DNA of 64,000 bases, taken from positions 124,001 to 188,000 of the forward strand of contig RBKR01000023.1 in the NCBI GenBank assembly GCA_004835665.1. The letters run 5' to 3'. Shown here piece by piece: positions 32,523 to 43,471 of the stretch. Numbering within the stretch: the first letter of the stretch is position 1; the number at the start of each line of letters is the position of its first letter. The position numbers and the translations under genes were made by a program. The notes under the pieces were generated by a model. That model saw only the letters and a program-made list of their open reading frames with translations. It was not told the origin of the DNA and made no database searches. This stretch comes from Phoma sp. XZ068 (Eukaryota > Ascomycota > Dothideomycetes > Pleosporales > Didymellaceae).

Positions 32523-34316
32523 ATGTTAATACTACGCCCCGTATTGAGGAGCGTCATTGCGCCATCTCAGATCGCCAGGAAGCAGTCGCCCTTCGCGCCC
32601 AGATTCCAGCAGGCTGGCCCTGTTGGCATCCAGCGCCAGCTCCCGCGCTTTCTTACTGGCCAGTCCGGACCCCCAACGCCAGGCAATGATACACCCAACC
32701 CTGTTGACGATGCCACCGAGAACCAAGAGGAAGAAGAGAGAGAAGCACGGAAAGAGAAATGGAAAGGCACCGCTTTCAAGATGTTCGAGGCTGCCGCCAC
32801 CACAGGAGCCAGCATCTTCATCTTAGCGTGCGTTGGTATTACATATACCAAGTACTACAAGTGGAACGTCCTTGAAAAGATGGAAAACGCTTTTAGAGAG
32901 GGCGACCCGGTCCTTGATCTCGCTGCTACAGGTAAAGAGATCCCACGTGATCCCTCACGCAGTGAAATTGAGAAACTTGAAGACGACGGCTATGATCGAT
33001 GGATCCCACGTGACGAGCAGGAGAAGATAGATAAGATCATCAGTGGTGAGACAAAAGGCCGCTATCATCTCCTGCTAGGTGAGAAGGGAACCGGCAAGAG
33101 CTCCATGCTCATCGATGCCATGTCCAAGATCAACGGCGAGGGCTGCTCCATGATGGAAGCCCACGCCGACCTGGAAGTATTCCGCGTCAGACTAGGACGC
33201 TGTCTCGACTTTGAATACCACGAAGACAACATTGGCTCCCTGTTCTCCATCCGCGGTCCGCGTGACGCTGGCGCCATCCTCGACATCGAACGTGCCTTCA
33301 ACAAGCTGGAAAAGGTCGCACTCCGCCGCCGCGCAAGGGTAGGCCGCCCTCTGATCCTGATCATCAACCAAACCCATCTCATCCGCGATGACGAGGACGG
33401 CCGCGACCTCCTCGAACTCATCCAGCAACGCGCTGAGCAATGGGCAGCGTCGAACCTCGCAACCGTCATCATCAACTCGGACAAGTACTGGGTCTTTGAG
33501 CGCCTCAAGCAGTACGCCACGCGCATGGAAGTACACCAGATCAGAGACCTGACCAAGGATCGCGCCATGCAAGCTCTCCGCAACTACCGCATGAAGTACT
33601 GGAACGAACGCACCCCCAACAGCGTCCTGGAGGAGGTTTACGACAAAGTAGGAGGCCGCCTCACATTCCTGAACCGCGTTGCAAAATCCGAGGATATGCT
33701 CGCCAAGTGCGACCACATCTGCGACATGGAGAAGATCTGGTTCCTCAACAACTGCGCCATCCTCGGCGAGGAAATGGACGACGACGTCATGGACCAGCAG
33801 AAATACGCCGTAAGTCTTCTTACCCACTATCTAACATTGCAACACTCACACCCCCAGTCCACAGCAATGGTCCTAGCAAACGCCCTCTACCATGCCTACA
33901 AATCAATGGACACAACCTACGACGCAACCATCGGCCACATCCTCCCCGAACTCCCCCTGCACCGCGCACGCTTCATAATGACGCGTTCAGACTTCATCCG
34001 CCAACACCACGAACTCAGCATCTTCGCCATCGACAGCCACGCCATGGTGCGCGCCGACAGCGTCCCCATGCAGCGCGCCTTCAACCAAATCTGCAGCGAG
34101 CCTGGGTTCGAAAAGTTCCTCGAGGCGACGCTGGATCGCATTGGCGATATTGAGAGTTTGGGTAGGACGAAGGAACTTACGTTTAAGGATCTTTGGGATG
34201 GGGGGAAGTATAAGATTACTACGAGGAATAAGAAGGGTGAGGAGATGGGGAGTGTGGAGATGGAGACTGTGGAGAAGCCGGAGAAGGAGGATGATGAGGA
34301 GGATGGTGATGATTGA
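32523..34316 (+). CDS. Mitochondrial membrane-anchored P-loop ATPase (AAA/STAND-like)
   Basis: Two exons, 32523-33809 and 33858-34316, giving 581 residues. The 48 nt intron (GTAAGT, CTAAC, CCCCAG) has no stop and is a multiple of three, so it can also be read through. The N-terminus is Arg-rich and amphipathic (MLILRPVLRSVIAPSQIARK), typical of matrix targeting. One membrane helix lies at about 92-110 (TTGASIFILACVGITYTKYY). Walker A is GEKGTGKSS at 186-194. The strand where Walker B is expected reads RPLILIINQTH, with Asn/Gln in place of the acidic pair. The end is very acidic (EKPEKEDDEEDGDD). Likely an inner-membrane ATPase of unknown role; the family is known to me only as uncharacterised fungal proteins. 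Confidence 0.82.
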   Translation: MLILRPVLRSVIAPSQIARKQSPFAPRFQQAGPVGIQRQLPRFLTGQSGPPTPGNDTPNPVDDATENQEEEEREARKEKWKGTAFKMFEAAATTGASIFILACVGITYTKYYKWNVLEKMENAFREGDPVLDLAATGKEIPRDPSRSEIEKLEDDGYDRWIPRDEQEKIDKIISGETKGRYHLLLGEKGTGKSSMLIDAMSKINGEGCSMMEAHADLEVFRVRLGRCLDFEYHEDNIGSLFSIRGPRDAGAILDIERAFNKLEKVALRRRARVGRPLILIINQTHLIRDDEDGRDLLELIQQRAEQWAASNLATVIINSDKYWVFERLKQYATRMEVHQIRDLTKDRAMQALRNYRMKYWNERTPNSVLEEVYDKVGGRLTFLNRVAKSEDMLAKCDHICDMEKIWFLNNCAILGEEMDDDVMDQQKYAVSLLTHYLTLQHSHPQSTAMVLANALYHAYKSMDTTYDATIGHILPELPLHRARFIMTRSDFIRQHHELSIFAIDSHAMVRADSVPMQRAFNQICSEPGFEKFLEATLDRIGDIESLGRTKELTFKDLWDGGKYKITTRNKKGEEMGSVEMETVEKPEKEDDEEDGDD

Positions 34317-34788
34317 GTGTCGCTGGTGACAACTAGGTGTGGTGCTGGTGATGACTGTGTGGTGCTGGAGTGTACGATACACGACCGACATGACCTCGCC
34401 GATTCACGAGTATTGGCAAGCGTGTCTGGTCCACGGATGTTTCCTTTACGTTTTTATTGTTGGTGCTGGTTAGACGGTGGGATATACCCGTCCTGGACAC
34501 CCTTTGCTTTTTTTTTCTCCTTTGCCTTTCCTTTTTCCTTGCTAGTCCCTGTCTCATACATCACTATGTACACAAACAGAGTTTCCGAGTGCTTGGATTT
34601 TCGTGTTTCGTTCGATGCAGTGTCGACCGCTGCAACGCCGCGTCTATGTTGGGGTATGCCGCTAACCATTGCTCAGAAAGCAATACCGTCATACCGTCGT
34701 TGTAATAATACAGAATGGACAAAAGAAACCGTCCTGAGACCACCCATCGAATCCACGGTGCATCTAGTCATGCTCTCGGCACATACCC
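34317..34788. other. Spacer between convergent genes
   Basis: Shared 3' region of the P-loop ATPase gene and the next minus-strand gene. T-rich near 34505-34540. No gene. Confidence 0.5.
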
Positions 34789-35622
34789 TCACACCCTCGC
34801 CGTAGCATCAGGAACCGCATGCGTCGGCGGCGGCTGCACCACCCCATCAACAGGACCATCAACAAACCTCCCTTCCTCAAAGGTAACCGGCTTCTCAGCA
34901 CCTTCCTCCTTCTCCCTCACATGTCTCGCCTTCGGTCCAAACCGCTCCACATACGCCAGCGACCGCCACATCACCCCCGCACTAGCGAACGTACACACCA
35001 TCCCCGGCCACAAAAACACCACACTCGCGACCGCCCGTCCATTCCGGTGATACTGCATCGGACTGCCTCCATACTCCGCAAGCAACCTTCCCGCATTCTC
35101 CGCATCCGTACCCGTCACGTACGCCGCCTTCGCAGCTACTATGTACGTGTACGCCAGCGCGCAGGAGAGCGTGAGCACGCATGCGAAGATCGAGCACGCG
35201 CGCCATGCGGTTCTCACGGCGAGAGACTCAGCGCGCGCGGGCCAGAAGAGGTCGAAGAAGAAAGCTGCGCCGAAGACGGTGGCGACGAATATCCCGACGA
35301 AGATGTTGTAAGACGCAATTCCCACGAAATTGTTATTATGCACGGTTGCGCCGGGGGAGTGCGTGGAAAGGAATGATTGTTGGTCAATGTAATCTGTTGC
35401 TGTTAGTACACTGGGTTGGCACATTCGAGTGTTTTGGTGTGAGGACGAACCGGATAGTGCGGCTGTCCCGAGAGATTCGGATACTACGGTGAGGATCATG
35501 GCGGCTTGGTAGACGATGAATTTTGTGCGGCGGAGGTGGTACTCTGTGTTGCCGAACATGTAGCTGCTCTTGAATTTGCCCCATTGCATTTCCTTTAGGT
35601 CGAGGCCCCATATCACCGCCAT
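34789..35622 (-). CDS. Small multi-pass membrane protein, unknown function
   Basis: Two exons: 35451-35622 and 35393-34789. The 57 nt intron (GTTCGT donor, TACTAAC branch, AACAG acceptor) has no in-frame stop and is a multiple of three; splicing gives ALSDYIDQQSF. The product is 258 residues, starting MAVIWGLDLKEMQWG. Four hydrophobic helices are visible: FIVYQAAMILTVVSESLG, IASYNIFVGIFVATVFGAAF, ACSIFACVLTLSCALAYTYI and VASVVFLWPGMVCTFASAGV. A polar C-terminal tail follows. The number and spacing of helices resemble four-TM fungal plasma-membrane proteins, but no signature is present. Unknown function. Confidence 0.72.
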   Translation of the reverse strand: MAVIWGLDLKEMQWGKFKSSYMFGNTEYHLRRTKFIVYQAAMILTVVSESLGTAALSGSSSHQNTRMCQPSVLTATDYIDQQSFLSTHSPGATVHNNNFVGIASYNIFVGIFVATVFGAAFFFDLFWPARAESLAVRTAWRACSIFACVLTLSCALAYTYIVAAKAAYVTGTDAENAGRLLAEYGGSPMQYHRNGRAVASVVFLWPGMVCTFASAGVMWRSLAYVERFGPKARHVREKEEGAEKPVTFEEGRFVDGPVDGVVQPPPTHAVPDATARV

Positions 35623-37210
35623 GGTGGGTAGTTTGTAGTGATGTAAACGTGGGTGATGGGAATGAGATAATGCCGCTGAGAGTTTGGTTTGGTTTGAGGT
35701 TGTTATGAGGCGAAGTTCGTTGCGGACGTATATCCGGTTGAAACAGAGGGATTCAGAAGTCACGGTTGGTTACGTGAAGTCAGGAAGGCAGGATCCTCGA
35801 GAATCAACCAGTACAGCAGCAGCGGAGGAGGAAGTCGAGCAAGATGATAGAAGGAAGAAAGAGAAATCACCCATGAAGTGAAAATAAGCAAATCAACCTG
35901 TCCAAACCTTCACCCTCAGCACTACGTACACGCTCACAAATCACATCACTATTCCCGACATTACCAGACAAGGCCCTGCGCTGATCGCGCTTCATCCAGT
36001 CTAACTTTCCTTCGTGGAGCTTATCTGCTCTGCGGCCGGTGCCTTGCGGAAGACGCCACGTAGTACGGCAGCCAATCAGACCGCACGGTGCTGCATACTC
36101 GCACGAGGAAGTGCTGAGAAATGCCGCCTCGGGCTACGGGATCGCAACGCGGCGAGTGGGAGCGAGGCAGCAGGGGAGCGACGTCATGGTGAGATGGGGC
36201 GCTAGTGGAAAGCTTACCTGGTGGGGCACGGACGTGGCGTCATTGCTTGTTTGTGTGTGAGATGTTGGGGCGTAACTGCTTAGTTTGATATCGTGATAAG
36301 TTCAATGCATTTGAGAGAATAAGGGGGTCTGGGGATTGTGTCGACTGCAAGTGCGATGCCCGAGGGACTCCGCACATCGACGTAGGGTTAGGCTATTGAC
36401 TTCGTTTCTTGAGCTCGGGTTTCGCGCTTTAGTGAGTGAAGAGATGTTCGTGTATGAAGACCAGTTGGTATATGAAAGGTAACTGGTATTAAAAAAGTCG
36501 TTTATCTTCGTTCCAAACTGTGAATGCCGTACAGACTGCAGAATCTACTTGTTAAAGCGTTCCTTGAGACACAGCGAAGCGACGAGAAGTCACGACAATT
36601 TGAGTCGCCCATCTACGGTTCGGTAGTGGTTCACGGTTGCAGAAGCTATCATCATAATGGTTCTTTCTCTTCACATTGTGCTCGCCACATCACTGCACTC
36701 AGCTCTGCTCAGCCTTGCGGCTCTACTATTCCATTACATACAGGACAGAATGATCCTACCGAAGCTCACTTGTGCACCAGCCGTGTTTGAAGACGTTGTC
36801 CAGCGCTGGTCAATTAAGATGGGGGCGTGTGAGCGGGAGTTTTGGAACGCGTTGAGCCATCCTTGCCCCATGACGCCACGCTCAGATACTTCGGAGTGTC
36901 AAGACTCACGGGGTACTTTCCCAAACAACAATGTTTTGGTGCTGAAACCCTATGATTGCAGGTTTTTCGATTCGGGCTATACAGCAAGCTACAACTATTT
37001 AGACTGTTACATTAGGCATTAGCTGTCTCTATTGTCTCTCATCAACGGACGCTCTCAGTGTATCAGAGTGGTCTGAAGAGAGCAAGTGATCCAAAGCCGA
37101 TAGCTTGTACATACCGTTGCTACACCTTCACTTCACTCCTCCTAGACGCTGTGGTATCTATCGTTACCTGCAATTCGTTTCTCAAACTCCAGCTCACAGT
37201 CACCAAAATC
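35623..37210. other. Intergenic region
   Basis: Mostly without coding signal. One 121-codon frame at 36657-37022 is described separately as a weak candidate. The 150 bp before 37211 form the leader of the F-box/ankyrin gene. Confidence 0.45.
36657..37022 (+). CDS. Weak candidate small secreted or membrane protein
   Basis: A 121-codon frame with a true ATG. The first 27 residues are hydrophobic (MVLSLHIVLATSLHSALLSL...), like a signal peptide or signal anchor. Six Cys follow in the remainder. No family resemblance, no TATA box noted, and the leader is ordinary. It may be a chance frame in a gene-poor region. Confidence 0.2.
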   Translation: MVLSLHIVLATSLHSALLSLAALLFHYIQDRMILPKLTCAPAVFEDVVQRWSIKMGACEREFWNALSHPCPMTPRSDTSECQDSRGTFPNNNVLVLKPYDCRFFDSGYTASYNYLDCYIRH

Positions 37211-38639
37211 ATGGAGTTGCTGGAACTACCATCAGAGATCTTCGCGCGTATAGTCAAGTACCTTGTAACTAGCGCTGGCATTGTCGAAGCGTGGAAACAA
37301 CGCGACGTGTGTCGTAAGTTACATTCCCTTAGAATCACCTTACAAAATATCCTGCCGCTCTAGGTTGACACTGTACTGACTGCCTCTAGCTACCTTCCGC
37401 AGATCGATCGAATACGAAACGCTTGCAAATCAACCAACCATAGCTTTCCTTCGCATGAAGGAAGCAAGTGCACGATATATACTGAAAAGCAACAGTGCAC
37501 TCTACCTCGAATATCGCATGACAGCACTAAGAGGCGCATACAGCTTCGTACCACAATTCCTGAACAGGATATGTGACGCCATTTGCTCGGGTGCTGAAGA
37601 CGATCACCAAGCTCGACAACGGCTTGCGCGGGCTCTCTGTAAAATACTTATCATACAGCAACGAAACCAACTCCTAATACTCCTCACGACCAAGAATCCT
37701 GAGGCATCCGACAGCTTACAATTTAGGACACTTCCATATGCTGAAACCGAGTCAACAAACCTGGTTACAGCTTCAGCGGCAGCTGGTAACCTTGAAGCTT
37801 TGAGAAAAGCTCTAGGCGACGATCCAGATAAAATTTGGGACAAATCACCGATATTCGGTTTCCCCCTTGCCGCAGCTGCCACGGAAAACCATGAGACTTT
37901 GGTACACACTATCGTCAAATATTTCAAACAAACACAACATCGGAAATTGATCGGAACTTGCTCAAGCAGTTTTGAGAGTGCGATCCAGGCTAGCTTTTTG
38001 GCAAAGAACGCCGACATTACACTTTTCCTTCTCCAAACCTACCATGCGTACAACTCGCTTATATACGAACGCGACCTCGATCTTTGGACTTCACAAGCTC
38101 TGTGTACCAGGAACAGTAAGATTATTCATCAAGTGCTCGCTTTTAGATGTATGCATACTATGGAGCATGAGTTCAACAAGGCTTGCCATGAAAATGATCT
38201 CCAAGCAGTATCCATGTTTGTCAAAGAAGGGTTCGTACCACTAGACGGCACCTTGTCAGGCCAGGTCAGTCCACTTTCGATAGCAGTAGAGGTTGGAAAG
38301 CACGAAGTGGTCGAACTACTGCTTGAGCTGGGTGCGGACCCGAATGGCTACCTCATGCCTCACACGTACGGCGCCCCTCTGAAAAAAGCTGTGAGCCGAA
38401 AGTACCAGAAGATCGAGCAAGCGCTGTTACGCTATGGCGCAAACCCTGAGCTTACATTAGCGCTCTGTAAACGTCACCGTGGTGGCTCCAAAGAGGATCA
38501 AGCCACAATCCAGGCTTTGATTCCAGATGTTAACGAAGAGCGGAACTACTACGTACGTCCCGCCGTGGCCCTAACGCAGATTGAAATCGATACACCTGAC
38601 TTGGTAGTACCCAGTGAGAAAGAGGAGGAGAAGAATTAG
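37211..38639 (+). CDS. F-box-like / ankyrin-repeat protein
   Basis: Two exons, 37211-37313 and 37390-38639, joined by a 76 nt intron (GTAAGT, CTCTAG), giving 450 residues. The N-terminus MELLELPSEIFARIVKYLV is a degenerate F-box start, and RDVCPTFRRSIEYE crosses the junction. The C-terminal half has ankyrin-like units: EFNKACHENDLQAVSMFVKE, then SPLSIAVEVGKHEVVELLLE followed by LGADPNG, and LKKAVSRKYQKIEQALL ending in RYGANPEL. This combination is common in Pleosporales as an expanded, uncharacterised class. Possible role in ubiquitin ligase substrate choice is only inferred from the F-box. The gene stands alone, 231 bp from the convergent oxidoreductase gene. Confidence 0.8.
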
Positions 38640-38870
38640 ACGCAAGTGAATTGACCACAGAGGTAGCGCTCAGCGGCACATTTCGAGGCCAATATCTTGT
38701 TCGATTCGCGGGCTTTGACGTTTCACAATAGAGCACACAGTTAAAAATGTACAACACAACCTGTATTATCTTGACAGCCAGGCTTTTTCAATTTTACAAA
38801 CAATCCTAATCTTGTAGTTGTGAAGAGCAACCATTTCAATGTATTGCGACGAAGCTGGCGAAATCTACTG

Positions 38871-39833
38871 CTAGGGCTTTACTAACTTCCGTGGCCCAGT
38901 GGTATCATTCCACCACCTCTCCACATCTGCCAGATTCTCCACCGCGTAGTCCCCTTTCAGCTGATTTTCGACCATACTCTGCAACATCACAGGTAGCTGG
39001 GCGTTCAGCTCTGGGAATGTCCAACTGCCTGGACCACAACCCACAAGTGCCAAATTCGCCTTCCTGAGCACCGCGCCTGAAACTTGAACGCCGTCCCCTG
39101 CCAGTGCACCAATCTCCACCCAGGTTAGTCGCTGGCTTTTGTTCTTTCTCTTTGCAACGATTCCTGGCAACACAGCCTTAGCAACATCGCCCCAGAGGTA
39201 GTCGAGTACAATGTCCACATCAGCTGCGTCAGTGAAATCCGTGTCTTCGATTTTCTCACTCAACGCAACCGTAGCCGTAGCACCAAGCTCATTCGTCTTA
39301 TCCAGCTTCGTTCCCGGCTTCCCAATAGCAACGACCCTCCCTGCTCCCATTGCTCTCGCGACCTGCACTGCTGCCTGTCCACTCACACCCGTCGCTCCCA
39401 CAATCGCTACACTGAAACTCTCCTTCTGTCCGGGAACAATTCCCGCCCGTGCAGTAAGCGCCATCCAACTACTCATCACTCCATTTGCCAGTAGCGCAAT
39501 CGCATCCGGATCCGCGCCTTCTGGCAGCTTGAACACATCTTTCTTCTCGACGTTGATTTCTTCGGCAAACGAGCCAGTGGGCGCAGCCAGGGAGTTGAAG
39601 TATACGAGCTCGCCGGACGGGATAATGGTCCCAACGCCATCAGTTCCAGGAACGTGCGGGGGGGAGGTCCCTGCTGTGGTAAAGTGCTGACCTGCTGCGC
39701 GGGAGCGGACCAGAGTGGGTAGGCCAGCCGCGAGGATCTTGACGCGGACTTGGGTTCCTGATGGTGGGGGAAGGTCGAGAGTTTGGTACTTCGGGGATTC
39801 ACCCCATTTGTTGACGACTGCTGCTTGGACCAT
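38871..39833 (-). CDS. Zinc-independent medium-chain (MDR) oxidoreductase, quinone-reductase-like
   Basis: Single exon, 320 residues. The N-terminal GroES-like half (MVQAAVVNKWGESPKYQTL, VKILAAGLPTLVRSRAAGQH, VPGTDGVGTI) precedes a Rossmann NAD(P)H site at about residue 143 (VAIVGATGVSGQAAVQVARA). Structural zinc Cys and the usual zinc-binding Cys/His are absent, so the quinone-oxidoreductase-like branch of the family fits better than alcohol dehydrogenase. Length is normal. Substrate unknown. Start at 39833 by true ATG; the gene has a compact leader and is divergent from a gene-poor region. Confidence 0.88.
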   Translation of the reverse strand: MVQAAVVNKWGESPKYQTLDLPPPSGTQVRVKILAAGLPTLVRSRAAGQHFTTAGTSPPHVPGTDGVGTIIPSGELVYFNSLAAPTGSFAEEINVEKKDVFKLPEGADPDAIALLANGVMSSWMALTARAGIVPGQKESFSVAIVGATGVSGQAAVQVARAMGAGRVVAIGKPGTKLDKTNELGATATVALSEKIEDTDFTDAADVDIVLDYLWGDVAKAVLPGIVAKRKNKSQRLTWVEIGALAGDGVQVSGAVLRKANLALVGCGPGSWTFPELNAQLPVMLQSMVENQLKGDYAVENLADVERWWNDTTGPRKLVKP

Positions 39834-42071
39834 TTTCGATCAGTGGCCTTGCAAGTTGGTAACTTTTCGCAATGTTGAGTGTAGTGAGTTGTAGGAGGTA
39901 AGATATCTATGCCGTTGTTTCGTTGAGGCAGGTATTTATACCTCAACTGCATAGGGCACTCTGCAGGCTGACAGCCACAACCGTGAGGCACCGAGGTCAC
40001 GTGTCTTCGTCCTTCCTGTTCGGTGGCCGGACATTACGAAATTGCGAAGTTTTGAGTCAGCGCGGATCAACGATATCCGGAGTGAACATGAGTGTCGCTG
40101 CTTATCATATTGTCAATCAGTTGATCGAGCTTACAACAACGTCCTGAAGATGCTTTTTGCATATACATGCAGCTTGGGTTCCCATTTTCGGCTCGGCTTT
40201 TTGAAAATACCGATGACACCAGTGCTCAATCACGGTAAACTTTCACTTTCTGATTTTCAATGTTGCAAGTACCGAAAAACTCTTCATGGACTAGTGAAAA
40301 TTAGTATAATGCTAAAAGATTCTACAGCAAACTGAATGCCACATCCGAAATTTAGGTAGGCTACCGCATGTCACATGACTGGAATGTCAATATACACTGA
40401 GCACGATATTCAAAGCCGGCGAATTGTGACGAAGTATCCGTGAAAGCCATTACTATCAAATGAGTGAAGGTGGACGAGAGCAATAACTTCAAACTCCCAA
40501 ACCATTGCAGTTCCTTACACGAAGTGTCGACAGACTGAGGCCAATTATCAAGACTCGCACCTTTGATACCCTCAAGGGACAGGAGCCTTGTGTCTTGAAA
40601 GTCAAGATTGTCTTTTGCGTGATCCAGAGCCTCCTAGAGAAGCGGTACGAAAAATGAGCTTTGAATCACTACAAGAGTAATTTCGCGACGCTGCCACAAA
40701 GTAGAATTTGGGGGCTTTTAACTTGTAGTTTAATTGTATGCCGCTAAAAAAGCCACAGGTTCACGATATGCACACTGGCGCCAACGCATAGATATTGAAT
40801 ATATGATGATCGTTCTCACTTTGAAGGTGGAATGATTTGTCAGTGTGCAGTAAAAAGTGCATTCAACATGTGCAAAGCTTCCTGGATAGCATCGTTGGCA
40901 ATGATTCCAATTTTCTCCCCCAAAATGGAACAGAATGTAGTCTATGTTCTATTTCATCTCGAAGGCTGCTCCGCCGAAACACGGACCCGAGTATATGCCT
41001 ACCGCCAGTTCTCTTCTGCAAAAGTGAACCAGGAAACCTTCAGTTTTTTTTTTGGAAAATTGCTTCACGATAAGGCCATACAGCCACAAACATAAATTTT
41101 CAAGAGTTCACTGAAGTCTGAGACTATGCGTGCTTCCACCTGACCATTCTATCTGTTGACAGTATGCAAGTAGAGCAGCCTATTAAGAGAAGATAAGCAA
41201 TTCGGAAGCCTGTATCAGCTGTGCGCTGCAGCAGAATCATTTGAACGTTATCACACGTTCTTATCTACCTACTTTGGCCTGTGGGGTATAGCTGCCTGGA
41301 GTGTAATTGAATTCAGGGCACGGTCACGGTACTGTTTCCATCGCCAACGTTGTCGTCTACCCTTTCTTCAGTTCATATGTAACCAAGACAATTCAATAAC
41401 CAATTAATCAATTAGTTCGAGTCATGTGTGAACCAATAGCATCCAAAGCCTACTGCTACTATACCACGGAAGAATTGCGATACCTGGGTAACTTGCGCAT
41501 TCGTCGCCGACTGCAAGCAGGCCATGGTTAACACCTCTTTTCGCCTAATTTTCATACTACCTAGGTATCCTTATTTCCGAGTCATAATCTCCAAGTAGAA
41601 TAAGAACTTCAAAGCTACCTGTTTGTCGCACTGCCACACGGGTTGAACTGGGGCCGTAGGGAGTCTCCGCCTAAAGTCGCCAAGCAGCTAGACTTTCAGC
41701 TGAACAAAACGAACCAGTGGTCACTCCCGCTAATCTCGCCAAAGAAAGACACAGCTGCGAAATCTAAACCGGATTCTATCCGTGCTATGCTCTTTTCGTA
41801 TCGGAAAAAATTGGTTCCGCCTACCACGACCAGAACTTTAGACGAAGGCTTTCCATGCCCCTATGTGATAGGCCTGTCAAACCCTCCAATACAAGTTGAT
41901 TTCGCACAGCCATGCTGGGTACTGCCACAGAAACTGGAGTCATATGGCGGAGCAGAGGAATAGACCGTTTGTAGCAGATTGAGGCTGATGGGGCTTTACA
42001 ACGAGCCTCATGTTCCTCTAAATATAGACTTCGTTCAGTGTTTGGCTGAGTATCTGCACTACTCACCATTG
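39834..42071. other. Gene-poor interval
   Basis: No gene supported over 2.2 kb. Contains a perfect TACCTAGGTA palindrome (41558-41567). Short frames at 40832-41095 and 41643-41963 have no motif; the latter starts on a TTG. AT-rich in several patches (40150-40360, 40680-40820). Confidence 0.5.
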
Positions 42072-42078
42072 TATAAAG
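42072..42078 (+). promoter_or_regulatory. TATA box of the But2-domain gene
   Basis: TATAAAG lies 156 nt upstream of the ATG at 42228, followed by a CA-rich leader with several CAAC repeats. Confidence 0.5.
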
Positions 42079-42227
42079 TCAGGTTTACAGTGCTTGCCAA
42101 TTGACCTCATCACACAGATATCACCGACTATCTCAACAACATCACTACAATCCATCAGACTCTTTCTCACTGTCTACGTCACAACATCAGCTTCGAACAG
42201 ACAATCCAACCGATCCAACCAATCAAG

Positions 42228-42785
42228 ATGCCTTCTCTTAGCATGACTTTTGCCTACTTCTCGGCTTCTCTTCTTGGCGCAACGCTTGCTCTCCCAGCCG
42301 CACGAGAGCCACTCGCACCTCGATCCTGTCAGATCTCTTACCCGACTCAAATGATCGAGTTCACTCCTCTCGAGAACCCATATTCATCTTTGACGGACTT
42401 TTGCGTCTCATCTGACACACGTGTCAAATACGTCGAATTCGGCGATATCCCAGCAACGGCAGTCGGCGCATGCCAGCTCGAGTTCGTGTTTCCGGCTGGA
42501 TACTCTGTCGCAGGACCAGGATCACACCAAATCAACGTCTGGAAGACTGAGCGAGCTGCCAGTTTGGACGACACCTGGTCGACCGCGCCCAAGACAATTA
42601 CTACGTTTGGCACTGTTACGCTGAACAGCAATCCGGATCAGGAGACCAAGATTGTTGTGAATAGCGGAAGCTGTGACAGCATGAAGAACTTTAAGGTTGG
42701 CCTTGCAGACACAAGGCTTGACTCGAGCGTTACCTATACACAGCAGCAAGCGGTAGCAGGTATGCGCATTGTGCATAGCTGTTAA
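42228..42785 (+). CDS. Secreted But2-domain protein
   Basis: Single exon, 185 residues. A signal peptide (MTFAYFSASLLGATLALPAA, beginning at Met6 of the frame) is followed by a beta-rich domain. The layout matches the But2 C-terminal domain seen in many secreted Dothideomycete proteins: CQLEFVFPAGYSV, then SHQINVWKTER, then a Cys-terminated end (VAGMRIVHSC). Five Cys remain in the mature chain. The original But2 name comes from a fission yeast Uba3-binding protein, but the secreted members have no proven role. A wall or host-interface function is inference. Confidence 0.75.
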   Translation: MPSLSMTFAYFSASLLGATLALPAAREPLAPRSCQISYPTQMIEFTPLENPYSSLTDFCVSSDTRVKYVEFGDIPATAVGACQLEFVFPAGYSVAGPGSHQINVWKTERAASLDDTWSTAPKTITTFGTVTLNSNPDQETKIVVNSGSCDSMKNFKVGLADTRLDSSVTYTQQQAVAGMRIVHSC

Positions 42786-43471
42786 TGGTGATTGGTGTTT
42801 GGGACCTAGCTCTTCGATATAGCTTTTTGATTTTTCATTTACACATTAGACCTTCACGGGCAAGCGTTCAGTTTTCGCATTCAGTTTTGTTCAATACCCT
42901 TGGTAGACAATTAGTAGACACATTTGAAGTCAATAACTTTATCCGCTCCACCTTGCTCCACCTCTTGAAGATTCACTGCTGCAGCTAATTGTGCTAATGT
43001 AATGAGCTGTCGGACCCCTGGGAATCCAGAGGAATTTCGTTGGTTAGGTATTGGCATATCAGCACTGCGTGGATCTTAATTCGTGCGATTACAACTTGGA
43101 GCTGCATCAACATGATAAGCTAAACTGTGAAATGTCGCGCATCTTACAAGCTTCGGCGCTGATCTTTAGTGGGTACTTTGACGATGCCATATTAGTAAGG
43201 GAATGCTAGAAGTTAGACTAAAGGAGTGAAGTTTGCGAATAAACAATAGACTACGAGAATGGGATAAAGGAAGTTGAAGGTCTGACTTAAGAGTTGATGC
43301 AAGGGCTGATGAAGAACAGTTAATTCTTAAACTGTTTCAGTTGAATTATACCCAGCCATCTTCGAGGCCTCGCATTCAAAATCTCCTGACAGTAGGATAT
43401 ATTGAAACTTGTGATGGACAAAAGGCTATCTTGGCTCATGCAGGTAACACATTACCCTGTGTCCGAGTCAA
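42786..43471. other. Spacer between convergent genes
   Basis: 3' regions of the But2 gene and the RidA-family gene; no coding signal. Confidence 0.5.

Noticed and set aside
40832..41095. 87-codon frame in the 40-42 kb gap
   Set aside because: No motif; a run of T near its end and poor context make it a chance frame.
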